Shown here one piece after another: positions 52,160 to 61,539 of a DNA stretch of 64,000 nucleotides. The position numbers were made by a program, and so were the translations under genes. A model generated the notes under the pieces. It saw only the letters and a list, made by a program, of their open reading frames with translations. It made no database searches and was not told where the DNA came from. Source of the DNA: Micropterix aruncella. Its lineage: Eukaryota; Arthropoda; Insecta; Lepidoptera; Micropterigidae. Numbering within the stretch: the first letter of the stretch is position 1; the number at the start of each line of letters is the position of its first letter. The stretch covers positions 32,872,116 to 32,936,115 of the forward strand of contig OX155961.1 of NCBI GenBank assembly GCA_944548615.1, given 5' to 3'.

Positions 52160-52630
52160 TTAACATGATAATATATAAATGCAGTTCACGTTCAACACAA
52201 AACATTCTAGTAAAATATGTTTTTCGTTTTGTTTTCCGGCGCGTAAATAAACAAAAATGATGGCTTTCCGACCGATGGCTTGGCGAACACGGGACATACA
52301 GTTGTCCATGCGCGAAATACGAAAATTCCAAGTTAATTCCGCAAACTGCCAACACGCGTGATTTGTCATCGTGATGGCCAGATACACGGGAATCTAAATT
52401 CCGCTTTCCAGAATTACCAAGTGTACAACTGTAGATTGTCTTTCGTATGTCGCAAAGGAAAAGATGCGCCAAATCGCCTCGTTGCTGCTGACATAGCAAC
52501 ACGTCTGATACTGAGATACACCTCGTTTGAATTCCTCACAGCGAAAACAGCCATATCGCTTTATTTTACGTACTTGAATATGTAATTTATCGAGGTGATG
52601 AAGTTGCAGTATTCCACATTGATTTGCGAT
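52160..52630 (-). pseudogene. Helitron Rep/helicase remnant, C-terminal side
   Basis: From the TTAA downward, minus-strand frames give INVEYCNFITSINYIFKYV, then SDMAVFAV, then SSNEAIWRIFSF. These match the region after the Rep domain of Helitron proteins (INVE.C....IKYL.KY..KG; R(Y)IS..EA.WRI..F). It then jumps by deletion to helicase motifs V-VI: FPVYLAITMTNHA, GINLE, HGQLYV and, in a third frame, VGKPSFLFIYAPENKTKNIF with a stop near 52,190. Stops and frame changes show it is dead. In the family this protein nicks, unwinds and copies the element by rolling circle. Confidence 0.8.
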
Positions 52631-52634
52631 TTAA

Positions 52635-52700
52635 CACGTTAGCTGCGGCACCAATTTTTGCATACTTTCCGTTCCTGCGGCACGAGGTATAATCGGCCCG
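52635..52700. repeat. piggyBac left TIR and subterminal repeat
   Basis: TIR CACGTTAGCTGCGGCACC at 52,635-52,652. TGCGGCACGAGGTATAATC follows at 52,676-52,694, matching motifs near the other end. It is the 3' side relative to the transposase. Confidence 0.75.
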
Positions 52701-53139
52701 TACCGTGACCAGACGTTAGGGCGACACGCGGTCTATTAGACCCCACCTCCTTTTACAGACTAAAATCCATTTTCTGGCGCGAAATCAAAGATAAATGAGA
52801 ATTTTGGTCCTTATTGATATAGACAGTGAATTGATGAACCCTAATCCACCGTCGCCCCGGGATCTGATGGCTAGTTTAGGAATTATTAGCAAAACAAAAT
52901 ATGGGATCTTATACACCTCGTAACGCACTGAAATAGGGCAAATTTTCGCTGCGATTAGTGATGGGAAAAATAATATCGACGTTTTTAAACTGTCTTAACT
53001 ACGCAACGACTTGACCGATTTTGATCAATTATATCTCATTAGATCGTTGGGCAAAACCTGGCAAAACAACACAAAGCTATCAAAGGATACATTTTTTTTA
53101 AAATAATCTAAATTGTGCTTGAAGGCGCCATAAAGAAAA

Positions 53140-53220
53140 AAAAACCGGCCAAGTGCGAGTCGGACTCGCGCACGAAGCGTTCCATTCTATACCATTAAGA
53201 GGCACCTATTACAGACTTAT
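53140..53220 (+). repeat. Fragment of a widespread insect repeat
   Basis: CCGGCCAAGTGCGAGTCGG followed by ACTCGCGCACGAAGCGTTCC is a very common repeat text in insect genomes, as far as I recall. It is located in the piggyBac 3' region. Confidence 0.5.
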
Positions 53221-53455
53221 TATTGGAAAATAATGGATTACGGTTTATGCATAAGGTTTATCTTTCTATTTGTATATGAAAATCTTAATGCGGTTCACAG
53301 AATAGAAAAAAAAGGCAACCAGAAGTAGAAAAGAAACTGTCCTATTTATTCTGCCTCGGGCTTTAAAAATACAATTATTAGAACTTGAATTAACATTAAA
53401 AAATCAGTATCAATATACTTTTTTATAAAAATCTCAATATATATGTTGTACTTAT

Positions 53456-56400
53456 TTATGAGTGTTTTTCATTGAAACAGGGTAGACAATAAGATTTTTT
53501 GCACTGAGTGCACTGAGTCAAAATCTTTTTGGATTTTTTATCAGCTTCACGAGATGGTAAAAATGTGCGTAGTTTTTGGTAACAACCAACACATCTTCTC
53601 CTTTTTTCACCCTTTTCGAGGCAATGGCGTGCGCTTTCAGGTGCTGAAAAATAACAAAAATGTAAAGATAACGTAATAAAACTGACATTGTTACTTAGGT
53701 TAGATCGTAGATGAGAATAACAATGATAATGTAGGTATAACTGCATCAAATGAATGTGTTTGTTTTATACTTAAAATGTTGAAAGAGTAGGTAGGTAAGG
53801 TAGCTTAAATTCAGAATAATTAAAAGGAAACAATAATAAATAACTTAATAATGACCAAATGTCAAGCTTAGTTTATGAAAGCTTCAACACGTTGACTGTC
53901 AAGAAATATATCTAAGCATTACATTACCTGGGGTCTCATCGATTTCCTTTTTTATTAAAGATTCTATAAGTTTCTCCACAAAGAGTCTTTTTGGTAACTT
54001 TTTTCCATCAGTTTGGATTGGATTAAACACAATCCAGGCATTAATTAGCGCCGTACCAAATATTAGCTCCATTACAACTTTTCTCCACCATTTGATTCCT
54101 CTCTTCAAAGTTGTATAATAAGAAGACATCTGGTCAGAAAAGTCAATGCCTTTTTTTGTTTTATTGTACAGCAAAACACATCCCGGTTTTTTTATGCATT
54201 CGTCGGTTCCTCTCTTCTTTTTTCCAGTATCTATCAGGTTATCATCGTGATCTTTGCACGTAGTCAACATCAAAACATTCCGTTTATCCATCCATTTCAT
54301 TACCTTTACGCCCTTTTTGTTCATTTTTCCAATAATTTCGCCTTTCTGCAATTTGTAACTAGTAACTTGCTTTGGCAGATATTTCCGTATTTTATTAAGT
54401 GTTCCACATAAAAATGTTTTTTGTGATAGAAGATCTTCTGCCAGGCCCAACGAAGTGTAGTAATTGTCTACTATTACGATTCTACCCATTTCTGTCAGAT
54501 TTGTCATCAATCTTAACACTACTTTTTTACTGTGTTCTAATTCTTTTTTCTGATTTTTTTCCCTGTATAAACCTCTAACTCAGAAGTATAACCTTCGGGA
54601 GTGCAAAGCTTATAAAGCTTTACGCCGTACCGGTGTGATTTGTTTTTTATGTATTGGCGAAAACCTAGTCTTCCTCTCCATGGTATCATGGTTTCATCGA
54701 TTACCACATACTTTCCAGGATTTGCAATACGTCGAAAGTTTTCTGTAATCTTTGTGAACATATTTCTAATTTTATATAGTTTGTCAGTTTGGTCTTCATT
54801 ACTTACATCACTGACATGCCAGCATTTAAGTAGCAATAAAAATCTGTCTCTTGTCATTACTGAAGAAATAAATTTGTTTCGATACAATTTGTTTCTGCTC
54901 CAGTATAAATTTAAATTAGGAACTCTACACAAACCCATTGCCATTAAAACAGCCAAAAATGTTCTCATTTCCTGAGAACTGGTGTCACTCCATTTTGTCA
55001 TGCGTGAATTACGTTTCATATTTTGTTGATTTATTTGTATATACTTTTGTGCGTAAGCATTTGTTTCAGATACCATTATATCAATCATCTCATCTGTAAC
55101 AAACATCTTGTATATATCTTCAGGTGTAACTCCCACAAACGGGGGTAAATTAACCGTACATTCTCCAGCGAATTCATTAAAAGTTATGGGACTTTCCGAT
55201 ATATTTTCCCACTCATCGTGATCTTTAGCTTGCGTGCCGGGTAATGTTTCGTCCGTGACTAAAATGTCATCTTCTGTAGCTTCTTCATATTCACTATCTG
55301 GAGATAAATCCTGATCTGAATGAACGCAATTTTCCATTGAAGCATACTCTTCCGAATCACTACACTCTTCCTCCGAAGGACTATAATCATTGTCAGTACC
55401 GCTAAAATTATCATCTTCCATATTATTACTCTCATCCAACTCAGGTGATTTTCGAATATTCTGCACACTGTGACATATTTTGTTTGTTTGTATTATATTA
55501 TTGTTTTCGCAGTCTATATGTTCAATAATATCATATTCGACAATATCAGGTGATTTTAGAACAGTTGGCAATTTGTTATTCATGTCTCGTTTTCCTTTAA
55601 CATTGTCATCAGGAATACTTTCTATAATTACAGAGACCTCTATTTCATGACTTTTTTTGGATTTGGACGGATTAAAGTCTTCTGAATATGTACATTCGGA
55701 TGTAACATTTTCTCTCGGTCTTTTTTGTGTCGGAGTACGAAGTAATTGTTGAATGTTGTCCTCACTAAGTGATATATTACAATCCAGTAAATTGGAGCGT
55801 GAGATTTCTGACAAAGATCCAGCTCTGCTCTCCGTAGTTATATGAGGAAAATCTTTTGAAGGGGAACCTATAGGATTTTGTTTTTTTATTAGTGAGGTTG
55901 AAGCACTAGAAGCGGACAAGCGAACATTCTGCAATATTTGACAAGTTTTTCCGGTACTAGGACTGAGATACACTGTTTCTTCTTGTGTTTTGAGTTGAAT
56001 AGTTTTTCGGATGTTTGGACTGAGGTTAACTGTTTCTTCTGGTTCTTTCACTTGATCAGGATAAATTGAATTTTTTTTAGTGGCAGTCTGAGCACGTGTT
56101 TTTGCTTTGTGTTGTAATGTTCTTGTATTTGCAATAATTATAGAGCTTGGGTGCCCATGTAAGAAAGTATATTGTTTTGTATTGTCATACTGTTGTTTAT
56201 CAATGACACATTCTTGTTGTGAGCTAAATTCATGTAAAGGTACGATTTTTTCAGTTATATTTGGTTCAGTAGAAAAATATGTTTTTTGACGTTTTTTTGT
56301 TGGAAAAATCTCTTCATCACTCTCATCGTCAAACACATTTTCAATTGGCAATGTTGGCCGATTGGTTGGTTGGACATCACTTCTCGGTGGACTCTGAAAA

Positions 56401-58701
56401 AAATGACTCACATATTGTATTTTGCATAAACAGGCAGTTCTCAGCCACCAGTAGCTATTTATTGAGTGTACTGATCAAAACACGGTAAAAAAATAGAATA
56501 GAAATGACAAGAAAAAAAACGATACGCAAATAAAGCTGTGTGGTGCCGGCGGCGAATAGTACCAACCCATTTCATCCCGTGGGTGTCGTAAAAGGCGACT
56601 AAGGGAATAAAGGAACACAGAAGACGGGCAGCAGCGTCTCTGAACCGTTTGACATCTTACTGCGATCGCCAACCCGCCTGCCAAGCGTGGCGATTATGGC
56701 AATTCCTCCCAAATGTTTGGGAGAGGCCCTTGCCCAGCAGTGGGATCCCTACGGGCTACTAAAAAAAAAAAAAGCGGGCTCACCGACTAGTTTAGGTATT
56801 ATGATATTCAAAGTAGGTACTTTTCTTTATAGACTATTTAATAGATCGCCAAAAATGTCTCTAAGTTCAATCATTTTCATATAAGTAACCAGGTTTGTAA
56901 AATATCAAAATGTCTTCGTCATAGTGACAATTCAGTACCTAATTAAAAATATTGGCTTTGTATGACCGGTACACTTGAAAATAGAATTAATTAATAAGCT
57001 GCTAGAGAAAGCCTTTGCTTGGTGATAGTTTAAACAAAGTGTTATTCTTAAATGAAAACCCTCTTTAGGTGGTGATACAACTCGTGAAAGTAAACAAGTT
57101 TCATCAAAATAAAAGAAAGAAAAAATATAATACTTCCTATACAAAGTCCCAAGAGTAAGTTTTGTGTGACAAGTTAATTTTATTACCAATAAGTATAGGT
57201 ATCATAATTAAGGCAACCAGTTGGAACAACTGATATTACCTGTATACAAATTTTCTTAAAAAAGTATTTTTACAAACGATAAAAAAGTATTTTTATCGTT
57301 TTCTTATGAAAGTTGTTCTATTTCGCGAGTGGTTACAACCTAGGAGGGTTCGCTTTATTAGATGTTATATTATTATTCATGTAAGTGGTGCAAAATATAA
57401 ACAGCAGTTTAAAAATAGAGATGAATTTGGCATGCTTATTCATTACAAAAAACAAACTCACACACACACACACACCACACACTTTTAAAGAAAGTTTTTA
57501 AGATTTGTTTTACAATAAATACTTAGAATCCCAGTCCCACTCCGTAAACGCTTTATTCATGAACCGATAGCAGATTTAATCGAGACGCATTAAGCCTAGA
57601 TTTCGAGTGAAGACTGAAGCGAGTGAAGCTGCGGTATATTATATATAATATACTGTCATTTTATACCAAATAGTCTGTATGCTACATCTTTCTTCTCAAG
57701 CTTTATTATGGTCCAGATTATTTACATGCGATTACATTTGGCAGCACCTTATGTTGTTGAATATTATGTTAAAGGTTTAATATAAAAACGGTGTATTAGT
57801 TAGTGCAAAATTAATTCTCGTATCAAGCTTTTCACACAAGTAATCTTATAGATAAATGTTAGAAATATCATATCCACGCATGCTTATACAAAACGTACTT
57901 ACAAACACTGTAATCCTTTATTTAAGATGGCTAAAAACAAAACATTTCATATTAAAATATTGAGTTTCTTAAATTACTAACACAATAATTTCTGTACTTT
58001 TACCATCGTACAATAATATACTCCGCCTGGTGCTCTCTTCCGACCACGTGACATATATCGTAAAATTTACTTAAGTCGAATCTAACACACTTAACAAACT
58101 TGGTGATTAAAAATATCCCTTTACATAGGTATTTTGTTGTTTTTAACTTTTTAGTATTATTGTAATAGCGGCCTACATAATTTGAGAAAACTTCAACTAT
58201 CTATCTATCGCGACAAACGGACAGACAGCGAAGTCTTAGTAATAGAGGGTCCTGTTTTTATCCTTTCGATACGGAACCCTAAAAATCTTTAATATTTATA
58301 TACCTACTTTCAAAACCTAGACAAAGAACTACTGAAATATTAATTATATTACTTACCTGTTTTGTCAACGGCTGCTTTGCGTTTCTTGTGGAGTTTTTCA
58401 CTACCTACAAAAATATCAATTAAGTGGTCCTAATAATAATAACATTATTATCACGATATAGAATAATAGGTAATTCTAGATATGTTGCAAAGTATTAGGT
58501 ACGTCAATAATCGTTATTACCAATAATATCTTTAGGTATAATATACTTAAGTAATAATATCTTACACTTACTTTAGGTACATAGCTACCAAGATAAGAAA
58601 AAACTAGGTACTTACTGAAGATTTTTTCATTAAAAACTTACCTGTTTTGGCTCTGTTTCTGGGTTTTTTAAAATTAACTTCTTCCGACATCGTTTAGACA
58701 T
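53456..58701 (-). CDS. piggyBac transposase, predicted four exons, one -1 frame break
   Basis: Role: DDD transposase cutting at TTAA and reinserting without footprint. Predicted exons are 58,642-58,701 (ATG; 20 codons; CAG|GTAAGT), 58,357-58,404 (16 codons; CAG|GTAAGT), 53,929-56,393 (acceptor TTTTCAG, donor CCAG|GTAATG) and 53,456-53,643 (acceptor TTTTTCAG). All phases fit only if the big exon shifts -1 near 54,543. About 920 residues result, longer than the usual 550-650. The N-terminal 430 or so are acidic and Ser-rich, with a repeated EETV.LSP..(R/G)KT. The catalytic domain has VVIDETMIPWRGR (first Asp), IVIVDNYYTS (second Asp) and GIDFSDQM (third Asp), then RGIKWWRKVVMELIFG and LINAW. 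The C-terminus is a Cys/His finger (RHC, CVGC, CTQC, CLPC, H). Splicing and the complete frame are predictions. Confidence 0.8.
53644..53928 (-). other. Intron 3 of piggyBac transposase (approximate limits)
   Basis: Minus strand: donor CCCCAG|GTAATG at 53,927/53,928 and acceptor TTATTTTTCAG|CACC at 53,644. It separates the catalytic domain from the Cys/His finger in phase 1. Reading through gives a stop 9 codons later, so splicing is needed for the finger to be included. Confidence 0.7.
54543..54549 (-). promoter_or_regulatory. A AAA AAG slippery heptamer at the frame break
   Basis: The minus strand reads AGA AAA AAG AAT TAG in the upstream frame. The heptamer A AAA AAG is in the correct phase for -1 slippage, two codons before the stop. 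Slipping continues into ELEHS KKVVLRLM, which is the expected piggyBac sequence before the second Asp. The alternative is a simple one-base loss in this or the neighbouring A7 run (54,554-54,560), or an assembly error. Confidence 0.5.
56394..58356 (-). other. Intron 2 of piggyBac transposase
   Basis: About 1.96 kb between exon 2 (donor GTAAGTAAT) and the main exon (acceptor TTTTTTTCAG). It contains a SINE-like insertion (56,535-56,773), (CA)n at 57,462-57,480 and, near 58,205-58,290, a common repeat text (GGTTCCGTATCG on the minus strand). No other exon was seen. Confidence 0.65.
56535..56773 (+). mobile_element. SINE-like retroposon in piggyBac intron
   Basis: Begins GCTGTGTGGTGCCGGCGG and carries CATTTCATCCCGTGGGTGTC, GTAAAAGGCGACTAAGG and GAGGCCCTTGCCCAGCAGTG. 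It ends CTACTA then A13 (56,761-56,773). This body is a familiar lepidopteran SINE/LINE-tail type. A target-site duplication is not clear because the 5' flank is A-rich. Confidence 0.7.
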
Positions 58702-58759
58702 GTTCGGCGCTGTAAAAGGACGTGCTCTCCAATCGACGTGATGCACAACACTGGTCGCG

Positions 58760-59061
58760 GGAAGCTCGCGTTGAGTGCGGTACGAGGTCAGGGGGGATAT
58801 GGGACGTTTTAGCCTCGTTCCGCACTGCATTAAAATTATATTAATTCAGTGCGGCACGAGGCCTAAGACATCCGGTACCAAGGTAGGTACACCACCGAGT
58901 CCGGAACCATTAGTGATCTCAAATATATATTTATCTCTTTCCTACACTGGACCAAACCAAAGCTATGCCATTCGCACGACAGAGAAATTCACTTTTTTGC
59001 TTGCCGCACCACAGGGAAGTTGCATCAGGGGTGATTTAGGCCTCGCTTCGCACTTAACATG
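58760..59061. repeat. piggyBac right end: TIR and subterminal repeats
   Basis: On alternating strands: GTGCGGTACGAGG (58,775), CCTCGTTCCGCACTG (58,813, inverted), GTGCGGCACGAGG (58,850) and CCTCGCTTCGCACTT (59,041, inverted, part of the TIR). The shared core GTGCGGNACGAGG also appears at the left end. These are candidate transposase-binding sites upstream of the transposase gene. Confidence 0.7.
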
Positions 59062-59065
59062 TTAA

Positions 59066-59345
59066 AAGCCTTGCACAATAAGCCACAATCTAACGATTGA
59101 CCACATTTACATCTTGCCCTTTGACCTTCACAACTGCAGTTCGCCCATTGTCCGCAACTGATCGGCGACGATACAATGAGTATCCGTCATTGCCTGTGAT
59201 GGTGTTAGCAATCAGGTCTCTCGGGTAACGCCTGGAACAGTTCCTATCGAGCATACAGGGCGAGATGTTGTTATAAACTTCGCGAAGTCCATAGATCATA
59301 TTCTTAGGCACCACTGCAAGCAATTTCGCATTAACAGCTTCATCT
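59066..59345 (-). pseudogene. Helitron Rep-region remnant, distal to piggyBac
   Basis: The minus-strand frame reads AEI..EAVNAKLLAVVPKNMI, then a diverged HGPCG-like stretch, then NISPCMLDRNCSRRYPRDLI, then ANTITGNDGYSLYRRR and VVNR, a stop and IVAYC. This matches Helitron proteins (MIHGPCG...SPCM..G.C.K.YPK.F...T..G.DGYP.YRRR; NRWVVPYNP). It stops at TTAA (59,062), and the same protein resumes at 52,630 on the other side of the piggyBac. One in-frame stop is visible, so the copy is dead. Confidence 0.8.
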
Positions 59346-59439
59346 TATATTTCGGCCGAGATGATGGATTCATCTCACATCAGTGCGGTTTACACTTGAA
59401 ATAGCTTGCCGCACATTCGACTGACTTCGTCGGCCTATT

Positions 59440-59775
59440 TTATCTCTTCTTCTCGACATTGTAATGGACACTGTAAAACGACACGGAATTGTTTTCACGC
59501 TCACTCAAATCGATCGGAATTTCCATGAGGTCTTTACAGTATGGAAATCCCCAAACTAAGTCCAAATTCATGGTTATGTCATTAAAAAAAACGGTTGTGT
59601 CACCCCAAGACTTTCCTGTCAAGTAGCCAGGAACGTAATTCATCTGAATATTAATATCACCCCTTGAGTATGATACGACCAAATCTGGTTCTGAAACAAT
59701 TATCCGTTGAGTATGATACGACCAGATCTGGTTCCGCGTTTTTTTCACTTCTTTGACGTTCTCATATTTATTCAT
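59440..59775 (-). CDS. Unrecognised 111-codon open frame
   Basis: ATG at 59,775 (minus) to a stop at 59,440. The text is protein-like (NIQMNYVPGYLTGKSWGDTT, then LVWGFPYCKDLMEIPIDL) but I recognise no family. Its start contains a tandem duplication of a 25-bp word (TTGAGTATGATACGACCA..) at 59,664 and 59,707. It is upstream of the Helitron remnant on the same strand and could be captured host sequence or decayed Helitron DNA. Confidence 0.25.
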   Translation of the reverse strand: MNKYENVKEVKKTRNQIWSYHTQRIIVSEPDLVVSYSRGDINIQMNYVPGYLTGKSWGDTTVFFNDITMNLDLVWGFPYCKDLMEIPIDLSERENNSVSFYSVHYNVEKKR

Positions 59776-59978
59776 AATTATCTAATTGTTTTACAAAATG
59801 ATATTTCAATATTCTATATTCGAAATTTTAATGCAATCATTGTGCAGTTGTTCTTTTTATGATTGGTGTAGTAGTTTCGTAGTTATAGTACTTTAAGGTC
59901 GATGTCGCCGAAAATCCTGCAAAAGAGACAGATGCATCTATGAAAATACCCATTTACTCCAAGGGTTAATCCCAAACA

Positions 59979-60022
59979 ACCCCCCCCCCCACCAAATACA
60001 ACAACCCCCCCCCCCCCCCCCC
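59979..60022. repeat. Two poly(C) runs
   Basis: C12 at 59,979-59,990 and C18 at 60,005-60,022, separated by an A-rich spacer. They may be prone to length error in assembly. Confidence 0.9.
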
Positions 60023-60045
60023 TCACCTATCGACACCCTTTAAAA

Positions 60046-60600
60046 CTCGAAAATCGAAATCGAAATCGACTTTGACTTCGACTTTTCCGACTTTTGCTAC
60101 TTTTCGACTTTTTAACTTTTTCAACTTTTTTGACTTTTTCGGCTTTTTCGACTTTTTCTACTTTTCCGACATTTTCGACCTTTTGGAATATTTTCACTTT
60201 TCCTACTTTTCCGACATTTTCGACTTTTTTTTACTTTTTCGACTTTTTGACTTTTTCGACTTTTTCTACTTTTTTTACTTTTTCGGCTTTTTCGACCTTT
60301 TTGATTTTTTCGACTTATTCGACCTTTTCGACTTTTTCGACTTTTTGACTTTTTTGTTTTTTGACTTTTTCGGCTTTTTCGACTTTTTTGACTTTTTCGA
60401 CTTTTTCGCCTTGTTCGACTTTATCGACTTTTTCGACTTTTCTGACTTTTCCGAATTTACGACTTAATCGATTTTTTCGACTTTATCGACTTTTTTGACT
60501 TTTTCGACTTTTGCGACTTTTCCGACTTTTTTGACTTTTTCGACTTTTTTTACTTTCGCATTTTTTGATTTTCGACTTTTTGACATTTTACACATTGTAC
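60046..60600 (+). repeat. (GACTTTTTC)n-type minisatellite
   Basis: About 550 bp of variable 8-12-bp units around CGACTTTTT. Phe-rich and Lys/Val-rich open frames across it (60,072-60,467 plus; 60,464-60,694 minus) are by-products of the repeat. Confidence 0.92.
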
Positions 60601-60864
60601 GGAATGAATAACAGTTATGGATAGCGCAGCTGTCGAACAATACGATCGCCGCGATAGCCATATAGAAAGTGGCCAATGTTCCCAAAATGACCAATTTCGA
60701 TTTTTTCGATTTTCAGTTGTTTCTTTGAGTTTTTCCTAAATATTTTTTTTTGTAAACCACCCCTGAATCAAGCCAAACAAAATACAAGAAAAATAATTCA
60801 AATCGGTTCAGTCATTTCCGAGATCCTGCGAGACTAACGCACGGCGATTCATTTTTATATATAA

Positions 60865-61264
60865 GATGAGTTTTAATTAACCGGCATCCTTAAAGGTGGT
60901 GAATCAACACGAGCAAAAAAGTAAGTTTTGATAAAAAAAAATACAAAAAACATGAAATTATATAATTTGAAAATTTTCTATTTTTTGTATTTTTTTAACA
61001 TTGAAATTTTGAAGAACGACAAGAGTTTGAGCGTGTTGCGCCATAGAGCGGTAGGTAGAATATCGCATATAAACAATTAAGCGACAGTTTAATTACCGCT
61101 AGATGGCGCATCGTGCTCAGCGCTTTCTATAGGTACTATTAAAAAAAACAAATTATCAAATATATATATATATATATATATTTTTTAAAATTTTTTATCA
61201 AAATTTGCTTTTTGCTCGTATTGAATCACCCCTTTCAAGGATGCCGGTAATTAAAACTCACCCC
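60865..61264. mobile_element. 0.4-kb MITE with long imperfect TIRs
   Basis: The left end GATGAGTTTTAATTAACCGG and the right end, on the other strand, GGGGTGAGTTTTAATTACCGG-like, continue as inverted repeats for about 65-70 bp (CATCCTTRAAAGG, TGAATCAAYACGAGC). The interior has (TA)n-like 61,160-61,180 and CCGCTAGATGGCGC at 61,096. No transposase. The TSD is uncertain (TA-rich flanks). Confidence 0.75.
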
Positions 61265-61299
61265 GTATATAAAAAATCAGGCTGCGTATATTTGCGCTC

Positions 61300-61533
61300 G
61301 CAAAACGTAAAGTTAGTCGAAAGTAGTCGGTCGACTGCTTTGACCGTTTTTGATCAATTGACAGTTTTTACACAACTTTGCATCCGAATATGCGCGTGTT
61401 TCTATAGTAAAATGAAATTATGTCAAAAGTCTTCCCGCCCTGGTGAAATCTTCGGTGCGATTCGACAGCGGCGCGTGCCCCATTCATTTCATATCACACT
61501 GAGCCACAGCGAAGCATGGCCGGGTTTAGCTAG
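61300..61533 (+). mobile_element. Candidate Helitron 3' end
   Basis: The sequence ends CACAGCGAAGCATGGCCGGG, TTTAGCTAG and then T. A GC-rich terminal hairpin-like stretch, then CTAG, then host T fits Helitron 3' termini common in Lepidoptera. No coding part or 5' TC end was identified. Confidence 0.45.
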
Positions 61534-61539
61534 TTATTA

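Larger units (their letters stand above)
51934..52630 (-). mobile_element. Helitron 3' part, proximal to piggyBac insertion
   Basis: The minus strand ends GGTGGTACGAAGTTCACC, GGGTCATCTAG and then T. This fits a Helitron 3' end: a short terminal hairpin (GGTG..CACC), then CTAG, with T as the first host base. A second hairpin with 19-bp stem (52,059-52,101) lies inside. The coding remnants at 52,160-52,630 are listed separately. Confidence 0.7.
52635..59061 (-). mobile_element. piggyBac-type DNA transposon, 6.4 kb
   Basis: TTAA lies at 52,631-52,634 and 59,062-59,065. Inside, the ends are CACGTTAGCTGCGGCACC (left) and, on the other strand, CATGTTAAGTGCGAAGCG (right): imperfect TIRs sharing CAYGTTARSTGCGR. 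Subterminal copies of GTGCGGNACGAGG occur near both ends. The minus strand encodes a multi-exon transposase. On either side of the two TTAA sites a Helitron frame continues, confirming the boundaries. Other repeats (56,535-56,773; 53,140-53,220) are nested inside. Confidence 0.88.

Noticed and set aside
60072..60467. 131-codon Phe/Asp-rich open frame
   Set aside because: It is a by-product of the (CGACTTTTT)n minisatellite, with no start context or homology.
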